From: Synergistales bacterium
GTDB taxonomy: Bacteria > Synergistota > Synergistia > Synergistales > Aminobacteriaceae
DNA length: 8,600 bases
Direction: 5' to 3'
Assembly: GCA_025997955.1 (NCBI GenBank)
Contig: BNVH01000108.1
Coordinates: 1-8,600 of the forward strand
Shown here: in pieces, positions 1 through 8,479 of the stretch
How positions within the stretch are numbered: the first letter of the stretch is position 1
Layout: every line of letters starts with the position of its first letter
The notes under the pieces: model-generated
Seen by the model: only the letters and a program-made list of their open reading frames with translations
What the model was told of the DNA's origin: nothing
Databases searched by the model: none
Position numbers and translations under genes: made by a program

Positions 1-11
1 GGGGGGGGGGG
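1..11. repeat. Poly-G tract (at least 11 G) inside the methyltransferase frame
   Basis: Eleven consecutive G occupy the left edge, and the tract may continue outside the window. It lies in the open frame of the methyltransferase and is read as GGG codons. Long coding poly-G runs are classic slippage sites in phase-variable genes such as those of Campylobacter and Neisseria. Since the tract touches the edge, its true length is unknown, and an assembly or sequencing artefact at a contig end cannot be excluded. Confidence 0.75.
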
Positions 12-294
12 TGGATTCCGTGACGTGGATAGACAAGTGGCAAAATATTCCGAGGCTCAGACCGGTTGCCCCGTTACATATACCTATACGCGAAAATCGG
101 CCGAAAAACTTCTGAATGGGCTAAAGATTCAATCTTTGTTTGTAGAGCATATTTTTCCCTACGAGATTGAATCTTATAAGAGCTACATATATAAATATGT
201 ATGGTACTTCAAAATGCTTCCAAGGAGTGTCTTTCGCCTTATGGAAAAATTTTTTGGGTGGCATCTATGCATAGAAGCAAAACTTGGTGAATAG
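1..294 (+). CDS. SAM-dependent methyltransferase, C-terminal part (5' end outside window)
   Basis: The frame is open from the left edge, so this is the 3' end of a longer gene. A GTG at 25 is available but is unlikely to be the true start. About 97 residues are visible. They resemble the C-terminal segment of class I (type 11-like) SAM methyltransferases found in glycan clusters: a QVAKYSEAQTGCPVTY stretch, an HIFPY motif, a VWYFKMLP segment and the closing GWHLCIEAKL. The SAM-binding part would lie upstream, so the substrate cannot be read; a sugar or glycan intermediate is inferred from the neighbours. The stop (292-294) lies 22 nt before the start of the dehydrogenase, which suggests co-transcription. 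The visible part begins with a G run coding for consecutive glycines, followed by GFRDVDRQ. The family call rests on recalled similarity. Confidence 0.7.
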   Translation, partial: GGGGGFRDVDRQVAKYSEAQTGCPVTYTYTRKSAEKLLNGLKIQSLFVEHIFPYEIESYKSYIYKYVWYFKMLPRSVFRLMEKFFGWHLCIEAKLGE

Positions 295-299
295 CCAGT

Positions 300-305
300 G
301 GGAGG
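300..305 (+). promoter_or_regulatory. Shine-Dalgarno site fixing the dehydrogenase start
   Basis: GGGAGG lies 11 nt before the ATG at 317. The frame is also open from a GTG-proximal position upstream (284), but only the 317 ATG gives a protein beginning directly with the Rossmann strand MNISVIGLG, so this site decides the start. Confidence 0.6.
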
Positions 306-316
306 GCGCATATACA

Positions 317-1633
317 ATGAATATCTCCGTAATTGGTCTTGGCAAATTGGGGCTGTGTACAGCCACTTGCATTGCCTCAAAGGGTCATAAAGTCGTCGGC
401 GTGGACAGCAACCAAGCCCACATACAATCCTTGGAAAACCGCGCTTGCCCCATACAGGAGAATCGCTTGGAAGAATTGCTGGAGAAGTCTTTCGAGCGCA
501 TGACGTTTACCGCGGACTACGCGCGCGCTATTCAGGACACCGACGTGACCCTGATTATAGTGCCAACTCCAAGCGGCGCGGACGGCGCGTTTATAAATGA
601 TTATGTTTTATCGGTCTTAAAAGAGATTTCCCCCGCCTTGGCTCTAAAAAAAGAGTTTCATATTGTGGACGTTGTCTCCACCGTCATGCCCGGTTCTTCA
701 GAAAAAGAGTTCATTCCTTTTTTGGAAAAAGCGACGGCAAAAAAATGCGGCGTCGATTTCGGGTTTGTATACAACCCTGAGTTTATCGCGCTTGGCAGCG
801 TAATCCATGACTTCTTGAACCCAGACATGGTTCTTATCGGCCAGTCCGACGAAAAATCGGGGCAAGTCGTTCAAAAACTCTACGAGCAGTTTGTAGATAG
901 CTCACCCCGTTTTGCCGTAATGTCCCTCATCAACGCCGAAATAACAAAATTGGCGCTCAACTGCTTTGTCACGATGAAAATAACCTACGCCAACGAGCTT
1001 GCGCGCGTTTGCGGGGCGGTAAACGGCGCTGACGTAGATGTCGTGACTCAGGCTCTCGGCGCTGATACCCGCGTGGGCGGGCGCTGCTTGAAAGGCGGGC
1101 TTGGGTTTGCGGGGCCGTGTTTTCCGCGTGATAACATAGCTTTTCAAAAACTGGCGTCCGATATAGGCGCGAATTTGTTTTTATCTCCGAACGTAGTTAA
1201 GTCAAACGATTTCATCGTAGATAATATTTTTAAAGTTGTCACGGCACGGGTAAAAGAAGGCTCGACTCTCGCCCTTCTCGGCTTTGCCTATAAGCCCGGC
1301 ACGCATATCACTGAGCGTTCTCAGTCGCTTTTACTGATGGAGCGTTTTTTAGACGCGCGGTATTGCGTAGCGGCACATGACCCGGCGGCAAAGATTGAAG
1401 TGGAGTCTAAGTACAAAAGCAAGGTGACAATATGCCAAAGCGCGGAAGAGACTGTTTTATTGAGCGATGGAGCGTTATTGTTGACTCCTTGGCCTGAGTA
1501 TCTCTCTATGGACTGGGCGTCTGTCTTCGCGAAGCTCACGCGACATTTGGATTTTTTTGACTGTTGGCGCGCCGTGAAAGAGATTTCATGCGATAATGTG
1601 ACTTATTGGGGTTTGGGTTCGGGTGGGAGGTGA
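317..1633 (+). CDS. UDP-glucose/UDP-HexNAc 6-dehydrogenase family protein
   Basis: A 438-residue NAD-dependent nucleotide-sugar dehydrogenase, full length for the UDP-glucose/GDP-mannose dehydrogenase family. Such enzymes oxidise C6 of a UDP-sugar twice to give a uronic acid donor for capsule, O-antigen or other glycans in the cytoplasm. The N-terminal Rossmann fold shows GLGKLG at 7-12 and the acidic Asp30 after the second strand. The NPEFIALGS segment is at 153-161. The central helix carries Lys221 in TMKITYANEL. The catalytic cysteine is Cys268 in GPCFPRD. The C-terminal UDP-binding domain begins around LGFAYKPGTH at 321-330. The start at 317 is preferred because it follows GGGAGG and opens the Rossmann strand. 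The exact substrate (UDP-Glc, UDP-GlcNAc, UDP-ManNAc or GDP-Man) cannot be assigned; the NPEFIALGS form is less like classical Ugd (NPEFLREG). It follows the methyltransferase closely and is probably in the same operon. An IS607 element lies immediately downstream. Confidence 0.92.
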   Translation: MNISVIGLGKLGLCTATCIASKGHKVVGVDSNQAHIQSLENRACPIQENRLEELLEKSFERMTFTADYARAIQDTDVTLIIVPTPSGADGAFINDYVLSVLKEISPALALKKEFHIVDVVSTVMPGSSEKEFIPFLEKATAKKCGVDFGFVYNPEFIALGSVIHDFLNPDMVLIGQSDEKSGQVVQKLYEQFVDSSPRFAVMSLINAEITKLALNCFVTMKITYANELARVCGAVNGADVDVVTQALGADTRVGGRCLKGGLGFAGPCFPRDNIAFQKLASDIGANLFLSPNVVKSNDFIVDNIFKVVTARVKEGSTLALLGFAYKPGTHITERSQSLLLMERFLDARYCVAAHDPAAKIEVESKYKSKVTICQSAEETVLLSDGALLLTPWPEYLSMDWASVFAKLTRHLDFFDCWRAVKEISCDNVTYWGLGSGGR

Positions 1634-1640
1634 CAACATA

Positions 1641-1710
1641 GTATTAAATTAAATATTAATACATATACAATATTATTTAATAACTACCATTTTTATGTTA
1701 AAATATCACC
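1641..1710. other. AT-rich left flank of the IS607 element with small inverted repeats
   Basis: This stretch is almost entirely A and T and precedes tnpA. It contains GTATTAA at 1641-1647 paired with TTAATAC at 1656-1662 (8-nt loop), and an 11-bp palindrome TTATTTAATAA near 1672-1682. It probably holds the left transposon end, the recombinase binding sites and the tnpA promoter. A TAAAAT near 1699 could serve as a -10 box, but I see no convincing -35 element and no good ribosome binding site before the ATG at 1711. Confidence 0.4.
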
Positions 1711-2463
1711 ATGAAACTATACACAGTATACCAGGCAGCAGAAGTAAGCGGTTTAAGTATCGGTACAATAAGGAGGTGGGCTGATGATGGCAAAATCTAT
1801 AGTATACGGACAAAAGGGGGACATCGTAGAGTCGATATATCCGACTACTTATTGCCAAGGCCCTCAATCGAAAGTAGAGATACAACCATTTGCTACTGCA
1901 GAGTTTCGAGCGCAAAACAAAAGGACGACCTCGAACGGCAGGTTGAATACATGCGAAACAAATACCCAACTGCCGAAATCATCAAAGACATTGGGTCAGG
2001 TATCAACTTCAAGCGAAAAGGACTGCTCTCCGTATTGGAACGCTCAATGTCAGGAACTGTCATCACACTTGTGGTTGCCTACAGAGATCGTCTTGCAAGA
2101 TTTGGGTCAGGACTTGTCGAGTTCATTCTCAACAGAAATGGTGGAAAACTCGTGGTTCTCAACGAAGTTGTATTATCGCCAGAACAGGAACTTACCCAAG
2201 ACTTACTTACTATTCTCCACGTTTTTTCATGCAGGTTGCACGGACTTAGAAAGTACAAAGCTGAAATCCAGGCTGATTCGCTTCTATCCAACAACACAAC
2301 AGAGACAGATACTTCACCAATGGATGGGAGTGTCACGGTATGTGTACAACCAAACGATAGCATACCTAAAGCAACCCGGAACAGTAGCAAATTGGATGGC
2401 GATAAAGAAGTGGTTGCTTCCAAGCCTACCAGAATGGACAAAGGACGTTCCGTATCAAATTAA
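1711..2463 (+). CDS. tnpA: IS607-family serine recombinase (TnpA)
   Basis: Site-specific serine recombinase that moves the element. Residues 1-48 form a MerR-like helix-turn-helix (YTVYQAAEVSGLSIGTIRRW, then KGGHRR), which binds the transposon ends. The resolvase domain follows: YCRVSS at 62-67 with the likely nucleophile Ser66, then DIGSGIN at 93-99, and DRLARFG at 126-132 with the conserved arginines. The family domain ends around LHGLRKYK (176-183). The remaining about 65 residues resemble no domain I know, are Ser/Thr/Asn rich, and are encoded opposite the conserved tnpB N-terminus in another frame. This suggests that an original stop has been lost or that the tail is a by-product of the overlap. 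Total length is 250 residues, against roughly 190-220 expected. The catalytic part looks intact, so activity is plausible. Confidence 0.88.
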   Translation: MKLYTVYQAAEVSGLSIGTIRRWADDGKIYSIRTKGGHRRVDISDYLLPRPSIESRDTTICYCRVSSAKQKDDLERQVEYMRNKYPTAEIIKDIGSGINFKRKGLLSVLERSMSGTVITLVVAYRDRLARFGSGLVEFILNRNGGKLVVLNEVVLSPEQELTQDLLTILHVFSCRLHGLRKYKAEIQADSLLSNNTTETDTSPMDGSVTVCVQPNDSIPKATRNSSKLDGDKEVVASKPTRMDKGRSVSN

Positions 2464-3352
2464 GGCTATAGCCGTAAAAGATGCTTGCCAAACTATTATG
2501 TTGTGTAAACGTAAGTTTAAGTTGACGCATCAATGGCAGGATGCTTCATTCCGCACACGCCACGACAGGAAGCAGACTATTTTTATTCCTAAATCAGCTA
2601 TAAATCCTGCTCACGGTGCGTATTACACTTTGTTAGGGGACATCAAGACTTATGAGCCTATTCAAGCGCCACGTGGCGACTGCCGTTTAACTCTATGGAA
2701 TAACAGATGGTTTGTCAGTGTACCTATAGCGACTGACGCAAAAGCCGAAAACCAAGGCCGTACAGTTGCTATTGATCCCGGTGTTCGTACATTCGCAACT
2801 TTCTACAGTTCCGAGTCTTGCGGTAAAATTGGAACAGGCGATTTTTCGAGGATACAAAGACTTTGTTATTATTTAGACGACCTCATCTCTCGTATGTCTA
2901 AAGCAGCGCATAAACAACGTCACAAAATGAAGAAAGCCGCCGAACGTATGCGCTGGAAGATTCGTGATCTGATTGACGAGCTGCACCATAAGACCGCGCT
3001 CTTTTTTGTTACAAACTTTGACGTTATTTTTATACCCAAATTTGAGACAAGCCAGATGTCAAAGCGTGGCTATCGTAAGATTAGAACCAAATCAGTCAGG
3101 TCAATGCTGACGTTCGCTCACTATAGATTTCAGGAGTTTTTGAAGTTCAAGGCGTCGGAATACGGGAAACAAGTTATTGCCGCGAACGAAGCCTATACCT
3201 CTAAGACATGCTCTTGGAGTGGTATTGTCAAGAATATAGGCGGCGCTAAATTTATCAAAGATGGAGATATTGTTGTAGACCGGGACTACAACGGCGCTCG
3301 TGGAATATTTCTGCGAGCTTTGCGAGATTCAGCTTTACCCTGCCTCATATGA
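2261..3352 (+). CDS. tnpB: IS607-associated TnpB, RuvC-type RNA-guided nuclease (start uncertain)
   Basis: TnpB proteins are transposon-encoded, omega-RNA-guided DNA nucleases and relatives of Cas12. From 2261 the product is 363 residues. The N-terminus KSRLIRFYPTTQQ followed by QWMGVSRYVYNQT is the usual TnpB opening. RuvC motif I is AIDPGVRTF (Asp172), motif II is IFIPKFE (Glu262) and motif III is VDRDYNGARG (Asp340/Asp342), so the acidic triad is present. Between motifs II and III the zinc-finger region keeps TSKTCSWSG, but only one cysteine of the usual four (Cys317) is visible. The start is a problem: conserved sequence begins at CTG 2261 and there is no ATG, GTG or TTG nearby in frame. 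The closest upstream ATG is 2138 (a 404-residue product), and the frame is open back to 1784 through most of tnpA. The gene overlaps tnpA by about 200 nt in the +1 frame. Confidence 0.85.
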   Translation: MKSRLIRFYPTTQQRQILHQWMGVSRYVYNQTIAYLKQPGTVANWMAIKKWLLPSLPEWTKDVPYQIKAIAVKDACQTIMLCKRKFKLTHQWQDASFRTRHDRKQTIFIPKSAINPAHGAYYTLLGDIKTYEPIQAPRGDCRLTLWNNRWFVSVPIATDAKAENQGRTVAIDPGVRTFATFYSSESCGKIGTGDFSRIQRLCYYLDDLISRMSKAAHKQRHKMKKAAERMRWKIRDLIDELHHKTALFFVTNFDVIFIPKFETSQMSKRGYRKIRTKSVRSMLTFAHYRFQEFLKFKASEYGKQVIAANEAYTSKTCSWSGIVKNIGGAKFIKDGDIVVDRDYNGARGIFLRALRDSALPCLI

Positions 3353-3355
3353 GGC
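3342..3355. repeat. 14-bp perfect palindrome over the tnpB stop codon
   Basis: GCCTCATATGAGGC is its own reverse complement and contains the TGA stop of tnpB (3350-3352). In TnpB elements the 3' end of the gene and the right transposon end encode the omega-RNA scaffold, so a structure here may belong to that RNA or to a recombinase site. Both roles are inferred. Confidence 0.6.
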
Positions 3356-3362
3356 TTGGGTT

Positions 3363-3399
3363 ATACCATGCGGAGGATTCATAAGTTGTTGGTATGAAT
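3363..3399. repeat. Nested inverted repeats in the right flank of the IS607 element
   Basis: ATTCATA at 3377-3383 pairs perfectly with TATGAAT at 3393-3399 around a 9-nt loop. An alternative 6-bp stem ATACCA (from 3363) / TGGTAT (ending 3396) overlaps it, so the two foldings are mutually exclusive. This lies between tnpB and the next gene and may form part of the omega-RNA scaffold or the transposon end. There is no T-run, so it is not a classic terminator. Confidence 0.4.
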
Positions 3400-3425
3400 T
3401 AGTACGCTAAAAGGATCGGTAGGTC

Positions 3426-4403
<978 letters not shown>

Positions 4404-4449
4404 ACGGTCTTGCGGCAAGCAGCGTAGTTCTAATGGTGCGCCTCGAAAG

Positions 4450-4456
4450 AAAGGAG
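4450..4456 (+). promoter_or_regulatory. Strong Shine-Dalgarno site fixing the radical SAM start
   Basis: AAAGGAG sits 8 nt before the ATG at 4465. The frame is open further upstream, with an ATG at 4378 inside the end of the FkbM gene. This near-ideal site makes 4465 the likely start and places the AG repeat directly after the initiator codon. Confidence 0.75.
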
Positions 4457-4461
4457 ATGTT

Positions 4462-5433
<972 letters not shown>

Positions 5434-5507
5434 AGTCACAGCAAAACTCGTATTAGCTCTGGCGACAGGCAAAAAGGAAAAGAGTGACGTAAGGGCTGAG
5501 TTGTTGC

Positions 5508-5550
5508 GCGCGAGAAATCAGGACAAATTACCCGGATGCGCGAGAAATCA
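5508..5550. repeat. Pair of 13-bp direct repeats between the radical SAM and AAA genes
   Basis: GCGCGAGAAATCA occurs at 5508-5520 and again at 5538-5550, a 30-bp period. The 156-nt gap (5434-5589) otherwise shows no clear gene, promoter or terminator. The repeats could be a protein-binding pair, a remnant of duplication, or chance; only two copies exist, so this is not a CRISPR array. Confidence 0.5.
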
Positions 5551-5589
5551 TCTGGATATACGACATAGGCTTCGTATGAGAATTGTGAG

Positions 5590-7215
5590 ATGATGAGCAT
5601 GAGTAAACCGCAAAAGTTGCCGATAGGCATTCAGACATTTGAACAGATAAGAAATGGCGACTATCTTTATGTGGATAAGACGAAGTATCTTCTAAACCTT
5701 ATAGATGGCGGCAAGGTATATTTTCTCTCGCGGCCTCGTCGATTCGGCAAATCACTCACAATCTCGACGTTCGACGCGATATTCTCCGGCAAGCGGGAGC
5801 TGTTTAAAGGGCTCGCCGCCGAGGAATATTTTGACCGCTCTGAGTACAAACCCTGCCCTGTCATTCGGCTTGACATGAGCCAGGTGACGACAGAATATGG
5901 TGTGGAGAAAACGCGGTCGTCCATACTGCGCGTTGTTAGGGAAGCTGCGGATGACCTCGGCGTTGATATTGAAGATGACATGTTGCCTGGCGAGGTGCTT
6001 AGGTACATGATAAAGCAAGCATGTATAAAACACGGGTTAGTGGCTGTGCTCATAGATGAATATGACAAGCCGTATTTAGACTTTATGCACAAACCGGACG
6101 AAGCGGGAGAGATACGCGATACCCTGCGCAGTTTATATATCCAAATAAAAACGTCCGACGAATACGTTAAGTTTGCGTTCATCACAGGCATATCAAAATT
6201 TTCCAAGATGGGCGTTTTCTCTGGCATGAACAACCTCAACGACATATCAATGGACGCGCGTTATGCCGCTATGCTGGGTTACACGGAAGAAGAGCTTGTC
6301 TCCAACTTTGCGCCGCATATCGACGCGACGGCTAAGGGCATGGGAATCACGAGTGATGAGTTGCTTGAGCGAATGCGTTTTTATTACGATGGATTTTCCT
6401 TTGACGGAGAAACTATGCTTTACAATCCATTTTCGACGTTAAAATTTTTCAATAATCCCATGTTCCTCAACTACTGGTTCGAGACCGCTACGCCATCGTA
6501 TTTGGCGCGTTATATGAATGATAGACAATTGACAGTCGAGCAGTTTCGCGGCATGGGCGTGTCGAAGGATTTCGCATACGCCCCCGGCGCGATAGAGACC
6601 TCTTCACCAGAGAGTTTTCTTTATCAATCAGGCTATTTGACGCTGAGACCCGGCACTGTTGACGACTACTCGCTTGATTACCCGAATCAAGAGGTGCTAA
6701 CCTCTATGTCCAAGCTCCTGACTGCCAATATTTTCGGCGATATGGGGACAACAAGAGAGTCTAACACTAACCTGTTTACCGGCCTCGTACACAGTGACGC
6801 CGATATGATAGTTGAAGAGTTCAACCGCTTGCTCGCCTCTATACCTTATGACGACTACTCGCGTGCCGCTAAAGCAGCCTCGCGTCGTGGTGGCGTCAAG
6901 ATGGACGCCGGTGAGTGGCTCTACCGCTCGACATTGCTCGCGTACCTTCGCGGATCCGGTGTAAAAGTAGATGGAGAGGTGCATACTCATCGCGGTCGCG
7001 CTGATATAGTTGTGACGCATAAGGGACATGTATGGGTGTTCGAGCTCAAGATAGCGCATGGCGATGAGGACGCCGCTAAACTGGCCGACGACGCGCTGAA
7101 ACAGATAATTGATATGGGCTATGCCGATAAGTACGATAATGCTATAATGATGGGGCTTGTTATAGACGATGATAAGCGTAGCATCGCGGAATACCGCGTG
7201 GCTTCAGGGGTTTGA
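5590..7215 (+). CDS. AAA-like ATPase with C-terminal PD-(D/E)XK nuclease domain
   Basis: A 541-residue protein matching the AAA-ATPase_like / PDDEXK_9 architecture (DUF1703 group), with the expected length of about 520-580. The opening PIGIQTFEQIRNGDYLYVDKT is a hallmark of the family. The P-loop is SRPRRFGKS with Lys54 and Ser55. Walker B is VAVLIDEYDKP with Asp156/Glu157. FITGISKFSKMGVFSGMNNL at 197-216 is a conserved family segment. The C-terminal nuclease-like core has GRADIV with Asp472 and FELK with Glu485 and Lys487, so the catalytic residues seem present. The biological role of this abundant family is not established; mobile or defence-like functions have been suggested, and I assign none. 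Three ATGs (5590, 5593, 5599) are possible starts and no strong ribosome binding site separates them. It lies 6 nt upstream of the Rpn gene, probably co-transcribed. Confidence 0.9.
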   Translation: MMSMSKPQKLPIGIQTFEQIRNGDYLYVDKTKYLLNLIDGGKVYFLSRPRRFGKSLTISTFDAIFSGKRELFKGLAAEEYFDRSEYKPCPVIRLDMSQVTTEYGVEKTRSSILRVVREAADDLGVDIEDDMLPGEVLRYMIKQACIKHGLVAVLIDEYDKPYLDFMHKPDEAGEIRDTLRSLYIQIKTSDEYVKFAFITGISKFSKMGVFSGMNNLNDISMDARYAAMLGYTEEELVSNFAPHIDATAKGMGITSDELLERMRFYYDGFSFDGETMLYNPFSTLKFFNNPMFLNYWFETATPSYLARYMNDRQLTVEQFRGMGVSKDFAYAPGAIETSSPESFLYQSGYLTLRPGTVDDYSLDYPNQEVLTSMSKLLTANIFGDMGTTRESNTNLFTGLVHSDADMIVEEFNRLLASIPYDDYSRAAKAASRRGGVKMDAGEWLYRSTLLAYLRGSGVKVDGEVHTHRGRADIVVTHKGHVWVFELKIAHGDEDAAKLADDALKQIIDMGYADKYDNAIMMGLVIDDDKRSIAEYRVASGV

Positions 7216-7221
7216 TTTATC

Positions 7222-8151
7222 TTGACTAAACAAAGCGGCGTAGCAAGACAAAGCGCGGATGTTTTCTGGAAAGAGCTTGTGATGAGGTTTTTCTATGAAA
7301 TGCTTAAGCGTTGCATTCCTGAGCTTTACGAACGTGCCGATAGAACCAAGATCCCTACGCCCCTTGAGAAAGAACTGCGAAGCATAACGAGAAAGGTAAA
7401 ACCAAAAGTTCGCATAGCCGATTTGCTCGTATCCGTGCCGCTATTAGATGGAAAGGACACGTGGATTCTGCTCCATTGCGAGCTTCAGGGCAAGGGCGGA
7501 GGCAATTTGGCGCAGCGTATGTTTATGTATAAGACGCTGATATTTGCGCGTCACGCCGAGCTTGTTGTAGGCCTCGCCATAATCACGGACAAGCGAAGCG
7601 CCGATGAGCCAACATTTTATGAATGCTCTTTTTTTGGCTGCAAGGAGACGTATATCTATAACAGAACGGTAGTTATGGATATGAATCCGGAGGAATTAAA
7701 GGCAAGCGACAATCCGTTCGACTTGGCTCTCTACGCCGGGCAGTGCGCGATACAATCAAAGAGAAGCGAGAGACAGAGGTTTATTTTCTTTAAGGAACTT
7801 CTGACGCTTCTTAGTCTGCATAACTGGAGCAGATCTGACAAAGATGATTTTTTAGTTTTTTTGGACGGCATACTGACTATCAACGATAAAGACGCAATAG
7901 CGGAGCTGTCGCTATTCGAGGAAGAGATAATGGAGGAGGAGAAACCTATGGCATTACAAGATATGAAGACACCTCTTAGGACATATATTTACGAAAAAGG
8001 TGTTGAGAAGGGCATAGAGAAAGGCATAGAGAAGGGCAAATTAGAAGGTCTGCTCGCCGCCGCGCGCAACTTACTCAAGACCGGCATGGAACCCTCTCAC
8101 GTCGCTCAGGTGACGGAGCTTCCTTTGAAGACGATACAATCTATACTGTAG
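7222..8151 (+). CDS. Rpn-family (recombination-promoting) PD-(D/E)XK nuclease / transposase-like protein
   Basis: A 309-residue protein of the Rpn/PD-(D/E)XK transposase-like family, whose studied members are DNA endonucleases that stimulate RecA-independent recombination. Near the N-terminus is FWKELVMRFFYEMLKRCIPELYE. The nuclease core shows RIADLLV (Asp67) and LLHCELQ with Glu87 and Gln89, the E-x-Q form typical of this family. A middle segment NPFDLALYAG is followed by a helical region. The C-terminus has the usual glutamate/lysine/glycine repeats (258-273) and a small helical domain LEGLLAAARNLLKTGMEPSHVAQVTEL. The start is a TTG; an ATG at codon 21 would cut into the conserved N-terminal motif, so TTG is preferred. 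An AGGGGT 10 nt upstream is a weak ribosome binding site. The gene is in the same frame as the preceding ATPase gene, separated by its TGA and two codons. Confidence 0.85.
   Translation: MTKQSGVARQSADVFWKELVMRFFYEMLKRCIPELYERADRTKIPTPLEKELRSITRKVKPKVRIADLLVSVPLLDGKDTWILLHCELQGKGGGNLAQRMFMYKTLIFARHAELVVGLAIITDKRSADEPTFYECSFFGCKETYIYNRTVVMDMNPEELKASDNPFDLALYAGQCAIQSKRSERQRFIFFKELLTLLSLHNWSRSDKDDFLVFLDGILTINDKDAIAELSLFEEEIMEEEKPMALQDMKTPLRTYIYEKGVEKGIEKGIEKGKLEGLLAAARNLLKTGMEPSHVAQVTELPLKTIQSIL
7993..8040 (+). repeat. Four 12-nt tandem units coding for EKGx in the Rpn gene
   Basis: Units at 7993, 8005, 8017 and 8029 read EKGV, EKGI, EKGI and EKGK, with a few base differences between copies. The unit is a multiple of three, so copy-number change would vary spacer length without breaking the frame. 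Such linkers are common near the C-terminus of this family. Confidence 0.75.
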
Positions 8152-8479
8152 ACGTTGGTTGCTAAAGCGCACGGGGAGGAAGTCTTGCGTTCGGCGTCGA
8201 GTGGGTATCTGCGGCGGGTGAGATAAACCTTAAGTTAGGAACTGTGTAAAAATAACTTGGCCACCTCTAAAAACCCCTGAATCGAAAAATTTAACGGCTA
8301 TAAAGCCAGTAAAATCAAGGTGAAAATTTTTTACGATGGAGGTTTTTAGAGGTGACCTATAAATTCTATTTGCGCACATATGATTTCAGCGGAATGGAAA
8401 CGGTGCTGTATGCGGTAGCAATGCAATAAAGCCATACAATAACTCAAGTGGAGGGACAATAAATAATGAATTATTGTAA
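8152..8479. other. Non-coding stretch between the Rpn gene and the IS66-like transposase end
   Basis: About 330 bases with no convincing gene. The first 85 bases are GC-rich and show nothing I recognise. From about 8238 the sequence changes to an AT-rich style with ACTGTGTAAAAATAAC, reminiscent of an insertion-sequence end, then the large inverted repeat at 8259-8357. The rest could be the 3' untranslated and terminal part of the minus-strand IS66-like element, but the other element end is outside the window so this cannot be proved. Confidence 0.5.
8259..8357. repeat. 99-bp inverted-repeat structure (17-bp arms, extended imperfectly)
   Basis: GGCCACCTCTAAAAACC at 8259-8275 pairs with GGTTTTTAGAGGTGACC at 8341-8357 with one mismatch. 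Pairing continues inward with gaps through ATCG plus A/T tracts, covering roughly 35 bases per arm, and a small GGCT/AGCC hairpin lies near the centre (8296-8307). It could be a MITE-like element, a transposon terminal structure, or a bidirectional transcription stop for the converging Rpn and transposase genes. No clear target-site duplication flanks it. Confidence 0.75.

Larger units (their letters stand above)
1640..3420 (+). mobile_element. IS607-family insertion sequence (approximate limits)
   Basis: A tnpA of the MerR/serine-recombinase type is followed by an overlapping tnpB in the same direction, the standard IS607 layout. It fills the gap between the dehydrogenase stop (1633) and the FkbM methyltransferase start (3426). 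IS607 elements have no conserved terminal inverted repeats and make no target duplication, so the exact ends cannot be read here. The left flank is strikingly AT-rich with small palindromes. The right flank has a palindrome on the tnpB stop and a further hairpin. Apart from the unusual tnpA/tnpB overlap the genes look intact. Insertion in a glycan operon may separate the downstream genes from the upstream promoter or supply read-through. Confidence 0.8.

Noticed and set aside
1784..2260. Long N-terminal extension of TnpB read through tnpA
   Set aside because: This part resembles no TnpB domain and is the +1 shadow of the well-conserved tnpA recombinase domain; kept only as a start-site question.
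3353..3425. Rho-independent terminator after tnpB
   Set aside because: The hairpins present are AT-rich and none is followed by a T-run.
5508..5550. CRISPR-like array
   Set aside because: Only two 13-bp copies, no further units, and no cas genes nearby.
8352..8429. Possible 25-residue peptide from a GTG just inside the right arm of the inverted repeat
   Set aside because: Very short, no clear ribosome binding site, and it lies in what is probably the end of a minus-strand insertion element.
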